Assembly (NCBI GenBank): GCA_021824055.1
Contig: JAKALV010000230.1
Span: forward strand, 1 to 5,441
Reading direction: 5' to 3'
From: Acidobacteriota bacterium
Lineage (GTDB): Bacteria > Acidobacteriota > Vicinamibacteria > Vicinamibacterales > SCN-69-37
DNA length: 5,441 nucleotides
The translations under genes were made by a program, and so were the position numbers. The notes beneath the pieces are model-generated. The model was not told the DNA's origin. It made no database searches and saw only the letters and a list, made by a program, of their open reading frames with translations. Each line of letters opens with the position of its first letter. The stretch's first letter is position 1. Positions 1 to 5,441 of this stretch are shown here, one piece after another.

Positions 1-870
1 CTCCGCCTGCGCCGCCGGCAGCGACACGCCGTCGGCGAGCCGGGCGATCGGCTGATAGTTGTGGGCGGTGCGCGACGTCGCGGCCAGATGGCTGTCGTCC
101 AGAGGCAGCCACACCGCCGTGTCGGTCGGATAGTCGAACGTCTTCGGCATGACCCCGATGATGGTGACGGGTTGTCCGAGAATCGTGACGTGCTGGCCGG
201 CAAGCGGCGCGCCGGCGAATGCCCGCTCCCAGAGCCCGGCGCTGACGACGGCGACGCGCGCCGGATCCTCCGCGGCTTCGGCGGCCGTGAAGCCGCGGCC
301 TTGTTGCGGTCTCACGCCCATCGTGCTGAAGAACTCGGGCGACACGGCGGCCGCCGGCAGCAGCATCGGCTCGCCGAATCCCAGCACGGGTACGCGGCCC
401 CAGTTCGACATGAGCGTCATGTGCGAGAAGGCGTGGGTGCCCGCGCGCCAGTCCGTGAAGTTCGGGCCCGACGTGTTGCCGCGCCCGCCGGTCTTGCCGA
501 TCTGATACAAACGCACGATCCGATCCGACTGCGGGTACGGCAGCGGCGTGAGCAGCACGCCATGGACGACGCTGAACATCGCGGTCGCGGCGCCAAGGCC
601 CAGACCGAAGGTCAGGATCGTGGCGGCCGCAAACGCGGGCACGCGGGCCAGCGTCCGAAGGCCGATGCGCATGTCGCGGAGGAAGTCGCGCACCATCGCG
701 CCGCGGAACTCATCACGCGCCGCTTCGCGCGTCTGCTCCACGCCGCCGAACTGCACGAGCGCCGCCCGCCGCGCGTCGTCCGGGCGCATGCCGGCGCGGA
801 TGTTCTTGGCGGTCTGTTGCTCAATGTGAAACTGGATCTCGTCGTCGAGTCGATGGTCGTGGCTGGCCAT
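1..870 (-). CDS. ADOP-type FtsX/MacB-like permease, N-terminal 290 residues (runs off left edge)
   Basis: The frame is open from ATG at 870 to base 1 with no stop, so the C-terminus lies outside the window. Residues 1-57 form a soluble prefix (EIQFHIEQQT, then NIRAGMRPDDARRAAL and FGGVEQTREAARDEF) of the kind found on acidobacterial duplicated orphan permeases. Residues about 78-107 are the first membrane helix, with GLGLGAATAMFSVVHGVLL followed by PLPYPQSDRIV, a hallmark of this FtsX/MacB-like family. Residues about 115-290 match the extracytoplasmic MacB-like domain, including SGPNFTDWR, VSPEFFSTMGVRP and VTIIGVMPKTFDYP. Members are usually around 800 residues with two FtsX repeats, so roughly a third is visible. 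Family knowledge: these inner-membrane proteins resemble the permease half of MacB-type ABC systems but often lack an adjacent ATPase gene; the substrate is unknown. It starts 12 nt after the padR-like gene and is probably co-transcribed with and repressed by it. The family call is strong; the transport role is inferred. Confidence 0.88.
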   Translation of the reverse strand, partial: MASHDHRLDDEIQFHIEQQTAKNIRAGMRPDDARRAALVQFGGVEQTREAARDEFRGAMVRDFLRDMRIGLRTLARVPAFAAATILTFGLGLGAATAMFSVVHGVLLTPLPYPQSDRIVRLYQIGKTGGRGNTSGPNFTDWRAGTHAFSHMTLMSNWGRVPVLGFGEPMLLPAAAVSPEFFSTMGVRPQQGRGFTAAEAAEDPARVAVVSAGLWERAFAGAPLAGQHVTILGQPVTIIGVMPKTFDYPTDTAVWLPLDDSHLAATSRTAHNYQPIARLADGVSLPAAQAE

Positions 871-878
871 GGGTGCGG

Positions 879-883
879 CTCCT
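879..883 (-). promoter_or_regulatory. Ribosome binding site of the permease, overlapping the PadR stop
   Basis: The minus strand reads AGGAG, with 8 nt before the ATG at 870. The first A is the last base of the PadR TGA stop (885-883). This fixes the permease start and suggests translational coupling with the regulator. Confidence 0.75.
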
Positions 884-1233
884 CAGGCTTCGGTGGCTTT
901 GAGCACGAGGCTGATGGCGCGGGAGATGCGCTGCCACGACTGCATCTCGCGCGCGAGGTGCTTGCGGCCGGCGGCGGTCAGGGCGTAGTAGCGCGCGCGC
1001 CGGTTGTTTTCGGTCGTTTCCCAGTGCGAAGCGATCAGGCCCTGCCGCTCGAGGCGGTAGAGCGCGGGATAGAGCGTGCCTTGTCCGACCAACAGCACCT
1101 GTTTGGACCACTGCTCGATGCGCTCGGTGATGCCCCAGCCGTGCATCGGCTCGAGCTGGAGGGCGCGCAGCACGAGCATGTCGAGCGTGCCCTGGAGGAT
1201 GGATTCCGCTTCGTGCTCGAGGCGTCCGGCCAT
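883..1233 (-). CDS. PadR-family transcriptional regulator (acidobacterial ADOP-linked type)
   Basis: This 116-residue protein is a winged helix-turn-helix regulator of the small PadR class and is full length for that class. Residues 13-40 carry LQGTLDMLVLRAL and MHGWGITERIE, the conserved first helices. Residues 50-67 (GQGTLYPALYRLERQGLI) are the recognition-helix region, and residues 79-90 (RARYYALTAAGR) form the wing, with the characteristic R-Y-x-L-T-x-x-G pattern. The C-terminal helix (about 92-113) is short, as in PadR subfamily 2 dimers. Family knowledge: such proteins are usually local repressors that bind their own promoter and release DNA on binding a small ligand; the acidobacterial branch sits directly upstream of ADOP permeases, as here. 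The ATG at 1233 is chosen because a strong AAGGAGG lies just upstream and the family N-terminus aligns there. The ligand cannot be told from the sequence. Confidence 0.92.
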   Translation of the reverse strand: MAGRLEHEAESILQGTLDMLVLRALQLEPMHGWGITERIEQWSKQVLLVGQGTLYPALYRLERQGLIASHWETTENNRRARYYALTAAGRKHLAREMQSWQRISRAISLVLKATEA

Positions 1234-1236
1234 ATG

Positions 1237-1243
1237 CCTCCTT
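1237..1243 (-). promoter_or_regulatory. Ribosome binding site of the PadR gene
   Basis: The minus strand reads AAGGAGG only 3 nt before the ATG at 1233. The match to the anti-Shine-Dalgarno is near perfect but the spacing is short (4 nt if AAGGAG is counted). No better in-frame start follows, so the ATG at 1233 stands. Confidence 0.65.
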
Positions 1244-1287
1244 CTGACGATCGAAAGGAGTGTAAAGTTGCCCGAGCCCGAGAAGAG
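1244..1287 (-). promoter_or_regulatory. Candidate PadR/permease promoter region
   Basis: The 54-nt gap after the coiled-coil gene is the only gap between CDSs on the left side of the window large enough for a promoter. On the minus strand TACACT (1264-1259) fits 4 of 6 bases of a -10 box and would place the transcript start a few bases before the Shine-Dalgarno. I see no good -35 box at 16-18 nt and no convincing inverted-repeat operator. No intrinsic terminator is visible in the gap, so read-through from the upstream genes is also possible. Confidence 0.25.
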
Positions 1288-2079
1288 CTAGCGGCCCTTG
1301 AGGTGCTGGCGTTCCTGGTCCTGCGCGCGCGCCTCGCGCTCGAGGCGCGAGACTTCGGCGCGCAGGCGATTCGACTCGGCCGTGGCGTCCTGCAGTTTGG
1401 CGTCGGCGGCGGCGCGGGTCGCGTCGGCGCGTTCGAGCTTCGCGCGCGCCGCCTTGAAGGCCGCCGCGGTCTTCTTCGACTGCGCGTCCAGCTCGCGCAG
1501 GCGTCTCTTCGCGGCGTCATCGGCCCGGTGTGCGGCCTCGGCGATTTCGTCGGGCTTGGGCTTCGGCGGCGCAAACGTCACGACCTCGGCCAGCGCCTTC
1601 GATGACACGGCGCCCTTCATCAGCGCGCCGAACGCGCCGAAGCCGATCGGCGCCAGCGCTCTGGTGAGGCGCCCAGGCTCGCCGCCGCCCGGCAGCGCCT
1701 GCAGCGTATCGACGACGGACTTCATGGTAGCGGGGGTGGCGGGATCGCCGGCGCTGGAGAGAATGTCGCGGATCGTGTCGGCGGCGTCTTTCACCGCGGC
1801 GCCATGTTGCAGCTCGAGCGTCGCCAGGTCGATCTTCTTTCCCTTCAGTGCCTGCGCGTGTCCGGCCCGAACGCGCGCCGAGGCGCGGATCAACTTGTCG
1901 TACGCGCGCCGCTGTTTCCAATAGAGCTGGTTGACCGCCCACGCCGGCGTGCTGGGTTTCTCGAGCGCCTTGATGGCGGCGCCGGACTTCCCCGCCGCCT
2001 TCGCCATCGCGTTGCGCGCGTCGGTGAATGCGCCGAGCGGCAGCTGGTAGAGGCGGTTGGCGTCTCGATCGAGCACCAC
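1288..2079 (-). CDS. Uncharacterised basic protein with C-terminal coiled coil
   Basis: I do not recognise a function. The 263-residue product has a conserved-looking N-terminus (NRLYQLPLGAFTDARNAMAK, residues 8-27; then KALEKPSTPAWAVNQLYWKQ, residues 37-56) that I recall from hypothetical proteins of Acidobacteriota and Actinomycetota. The middle (about 60-165) looks helical. Residues 171-176 are a Pro/Lys hinge (PPKPKP), and residues about 178-258 form a long Ala/Arg/Glu-rich stretch with heptad character, probably a coiled coil. By hand count Lys plus Arg exceed Asp plus Glu (about 47 to 31), so the protein is basic. No signal peptide or membrane segment is visible, so it is likely cytoplasmic. 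The GTG at 2079 is chosen; the frame is open up to a stop at 2142-2140, but upstream codons overlap the DUF1569 gene. The next codon is also GTG (2076) and could be the start. It begins 2 nt after the DUF1569 stop, consistent with translational coupling. A role in DNA or nucleoid binding would be speculation. Confidence 0.8.
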   Translation of the reverse strand: MVLDRDANRLYQLPLGAFTDARNAMAKAAGKSGAAIKALEKPSTPAWAVNQLYWKQRRAYDKLIRASARVRAGHAQALKGKKIDLATLELQHGAAVKDAADTIRDILSSAGDPATPATMKSVVDTLQALPGGGEPGRLTRALAPIGFGAFGALMKGAVSSKALAEVVTFAPPKPKPDEIAEAAHRADDAAKRRLRELDAQSKKTAAAFKAARAKLERADATRAAADAKLQDATAESNRLRAEVSRLEREARAQDQERQHLKGR

Positions 2080-2081
2080 GA

Positions 2082-2522
2082 CTAGACGCCGAACTGGGTC
2101 AGATGGTGATTGAGGTGCTTCGCGTGAAGGCGGCTGTACTCATCGCCCGACATCGCGCCGAATGCCGGGTGCCGCGCCCATTCGGAATTGAGCGGCCGGC
2201 TCGCGAATCGCGACACCAGGTCGAGCGTGCGCTGTCGCTCAGTCTCGAAGTCGTACTGCGTCGTGGCAAGAAAGTCCGGCGCGGTCGGGCTGCCCTTGAC
2301 CCACGGCAGGTTGAGCACGATGAACTTCACCACGGTTTTCGGCAGCGGCACGGTCATGGGTTGGGTGGGGATCTCTCCGAGCGACGTCGCGATGGCCTGA
2401 CTGCAATGCCAGAGCATCTGATCGACGGTCATCTTGCCCCAGCGGCCATGCGCGTCGGGCGTGAGCGTCTGAATCCGCGTCTCGATCGAAGCGCGGGTCT
2501 GAGGATCGTGAAGCATCGCCAT
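2082..2522 (-). CDS. DUF1569 family protein (DinB-like four-helix fold)
   Basis: The 146-residue product matches the DUF1569 pattern. It opens with LHDPQTRASIETRIQTL (residues 4-20), followed by RWGKMTVDQMLWHCSQA (27-43), HPAFGAMSGDEYSRLHAKHL (118-137) and a HHLTQFGV ending. Family knowledge: DUF1569 belongs to the DinB/YfiT-like superfamily of metal-binding helical bundles, several of which are thiol-dependent transferases; most members have no known reaction. Candidate metal ligands are His39 and the His136-x3-His140 pair, as in the DinB triad, so the site looks intact. No signal peptide is seen. The ATG at 2522 is taken, but a second ATG at 2516 (residue 3) is equally possible because neither has a clear Shine-Dalgarno. 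It follows the methyltransferase stop by 6 nt, so the two are probably co-transcribed. The family call is good; the function is unknown. Confidence 0.85.
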   Translation of the reverse strand: MAMLHDPQTRASIETRIQTLTPDAHGRWGKMTVDQMLWHCSQAIATSLGEIPTQPMTVPLPKTVVKFIVLNLPWVKGSPTAPDFLATTQYDFETERQRTLDLVSRFASRPLNSEWARHPAFGAMSGDEYSRLHAKHLNHHLTQFGV

Positions 2523-2528
2523 GCCCGG

Positions 2529-3200
2529 CTAGTCTACGCCAACCACAATCGCGGCAAATCCATCGTAGCCCTTGGCGCCGACGGTCTGAATGGCCGTCGC
2601 CGTCACGCGCGGCTCCGCCGCGACGATTTCATTGAACCGCCGGACGGCGCGCACGTTCTCGTCGGTCGAGCCGGGCATCGCGACCGCGCCGTTGCGAATG
2701 ATGTTGTCGGCGAGAATCAGCGTGCCCGGACGTGACAGGGCTAACACCGCAAGGAAGTACGCCGGGTAGCCCACTTTGTCCGCGTCGATGAAGATGAGGT
2801 CGAACGGTTCGGCACGCTCCGCGGCCAGGCGGCCGAGCTCATCGAGCGCAGGCCCGACGCGCACGTCGACGCGATCGGCCACGCCGGCCCGCGCCAGATT
2901 TCTCCGGGCCACGTCCGCATGGCGGGGATTCACTTCGAGGGTAACGAGGCGGCCGCCGGGCGGCAGCGCGCGCGCCATCCAGATCGCGCTGTAACCGGCG
3001 AGTGTGCCGAGCTCGAGGATGCGCCGCGCGCCCATCGCGGCCGCGAGGATGTAGAGGAGTTTCCCCTGCGCCGGCGAGACGTTGATGGCCGGAAGCCCCG
3101 CCGCGGCCGCATCAACCAGTGCCGCCTCGAGCACCGCGTCTCGCGGCAGCAACGTGTTCTCGATATAGCGATCGACCTCGGCCCAGCGGGAATCGTCCAT
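2529..3200 (-). CDS. Class I SAM-dependent O-methyltransferase (CCoAOMT-like, Methyltransf_3)
   Basis: From ATG at 3200 the product is 223 residues, typical of the bacterial caffeoyl-CoA/catechol O-methyltransferase-like family. VSPAQGKLLY (residues 41-50) is the conserved substrate/SAM lead-in. ILELGTLAGYSAIWMA (61-76) is motif I, the SAM-binding glycine loop, and VTLEVNPRHADVARRN (86-101) holds the acidic residue that contacts the ribose. FDLIFIDADKVGYPAYF (133-149) and LADNIIR (163-169) supply the Asp and Asp-Asn ligands for the divalent metal that positions the hydroxyl acceptor. All key residues look intact. It is expected to be cytosolic and to methylate a small catechol-like hydroxyl; the true substrate cannot be read from the sequence. 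The frame can extend to a TTG at 3236, but those extra 12 residues lack family features, and ATG-DDSRWAEVDRYIE matches usual N-termini. No strong Shine-Dalgarno precedes either start. It is the first of three closely packed genes. Confidence 0.92.
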   Translation of the reverse strand: MDDSRWAEVDRYIENTLLPRDAVLEAALVDAAAAGLPAINVSPAQGKLLYILAAAMGARRILELGTLAGYSAIWMARALPPGGRLVTLEVNPRHADVARRNLARAGVADRVDVRVGPALDELGRLAAERAEPFDLIFIDADKVGYPAYFLAVLALSRPGTLILADNIIRNGAVAMPGSTDENVRAVRRFNEIVAAEPRVTATAIQTVGAKGYDGFAAIVVGVD

Positions 3201-3244
3201 CCCATAGAGCGTAAACGAGGCCGCCGCCGTTCCCAAAATGCAAC

Positions 3245-3272
3245 CGGGCGGAAGGTTTGTGCCTTCCGCCCG
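3245..3272. repeat. Perfect 11-bp inverted repeat (hairpin), possible terminator or REP-like element
   Basis: Arms are 3245-3255 (cgggcggaagg) and 3262-3272 (ccttccgcccg), fully complementary, around a 6-nt loop. In nrdJ transcription it falls about 80-110 nt after the stop codon and 44 nt before the methyltransferase ATG. On the minus strand it is followed by GTTGCATTTTG, which has only a short, displaced T run, so it is a weak match to an intrinsic terminator. On the plus strand it is followed by a T-rich stretch, but no plus-strand gene leads into it. A dispersed palindromic repeat is an equally good reading. Confidence 0.6.
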
Positions 3273-3276
3273 CTTC

Positions 3277-3323
3277 TAACTTTGTTTCTAACTTTGTCTC
3301 TGACTTTGTTTCTGACCTGTTTC
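3277..3323 (-). repeat. Degenerate 12-bp tandem repeat, four units
   Basis: Plus-strand units are taactttgtttc (3277-3288), taactttgtctc (3289-3300), tgactttgtttc (3301-3312) and an 11-base tgacctgtttc (3313-3323). The minus strand, the sense of nrdJ, reads as purine-rich GAAACAAAGTTA-like units. The stretch is far less GC-rich than its surroundings and is not part of any gene I accept. Confidence 0.85.
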
Positions 3324-3351
3324 TGCCTTCTGCCTTTTGCCTTCTGCCTTC
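3324..3351 (-). repeat. Heptamer tandem repeat, four units
   Basis: Plus-strand units are tgccttc (3324-3330), tgccttt (3331-3337), tgccttc (3338-3344) and tgccttc (3345-3351), with a single mismatch in 28 bases. It abuts the 12-mer array in phase and begins two bases from the nrdJ stop codon. Confidence 0.88.
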
Positions 3352-3353
3352 AC

Positions 3354-5441
<2,088 letters not shown>

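Noticed and set aside
1254..1260. Plus-strand AAAGGAG that looks like a ribosome binding site
   Set aside because: No plausible plus-strand gene follows; the frame downstream is antisense to the coiled-coil gene.
1328..1349. 9-bp inverted repeat with a 4-nt loop near the end of the coiled-coil gene
   Set aside because: It encodes a Leu-Glu-Arg-Glu-Ala-Arg heptad stretch, and CTCGAG/GCGCGAG codons make such palindromes by chance in GC-rich coiled coils.
61..1605. Long plus-strand open frame (514 codons)
   Set aside because: It runs antisense across the permease, the PadR gene and part of the coiled-coil gene, and its product is Arg/Gly/Ala-rich with no family features. It is a high-GC shadow of real genes.
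2028..2735. Plus-strand open frame of 235 codons
   Set aside because: It is antisense to the coiled-coil, DUF1569 and methyltransferase genes, which all show clear or coherent protein patterns; its own product is low-complexity and Arg/His-rich.
3237..3353. Possible small gene, CRISPR array or RNA gene in the spacer
   Set aside because: Repeat units are only 7 and 12 bp with no spacers, which excludes CRISPR. No start with a ribosome site, tRNA fold or known RNA motif is visible.

Overview
The window is GC-rich, and every gene I can support lies on the minus strand, so it reads from right to left. A PadR regulator immediately followed by an FtsX-type permease with an N-terminal 'prefix' helix region is the arrangement typical of Acidobacteriota (acidobacterial PadR plus the acidobacterial duplicated orphan permease, ADOP, family). 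With the high GC and a class II ribonucleotide reductase, this suggests an acidobacterium, perhaps Vicinamibacteria. The phylum is inferred from family knowledge and the class is a guess.

Layout in transcription order. Positions 5441-3354 hold the C-terminal part of an adenosylcobalamin-dependent ribonucleotide reductase (nrdJ); its N-terminus lies beyond the right edge. Positions 3353-3237 are a non-coding spacer made almost entirely of repeats: four heptamers, four 12-mers, then an 11-bp-stem hairpin. A tight three-gene run follows: an O-methyltransferase (3200-2529), a DUF1569/DinB-like protein (2522-2082, 6-nt gap) and an uncharacterised basic coiled-coil protein (2079-1288, 2-nt gap). 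After a 54-nt gap comes a PadR-family repressor (1233-883), then, 12 nt on, the first 290 residues of an ADOP-type permease that runs off the left edge (870-1).

How they fit together. The PadR/permease pair is almost certainly one regulated unit: the permease Shine-Dalgarno overlaps the PadR stop codon. The methyltransferase, DUF1569 and coiled-coil genes are spaced like an operon, but nothing in their sequences ties them to one pathway. nrdJ supplies deoxynucleotides and seems functionally unrelated to them.

No mobile element, CRISPR array, RNA gene or defence system is visible. The most unusual material is small-scale: a two-tier tandem repeat and a hairpin behind nrdJ, and two short palindromic repeats inside nrdJ that sit in its linker and in a loop and keep the frame open. 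They look like dispersed miniature repeats of this genome, but that needs a genome-wide search.
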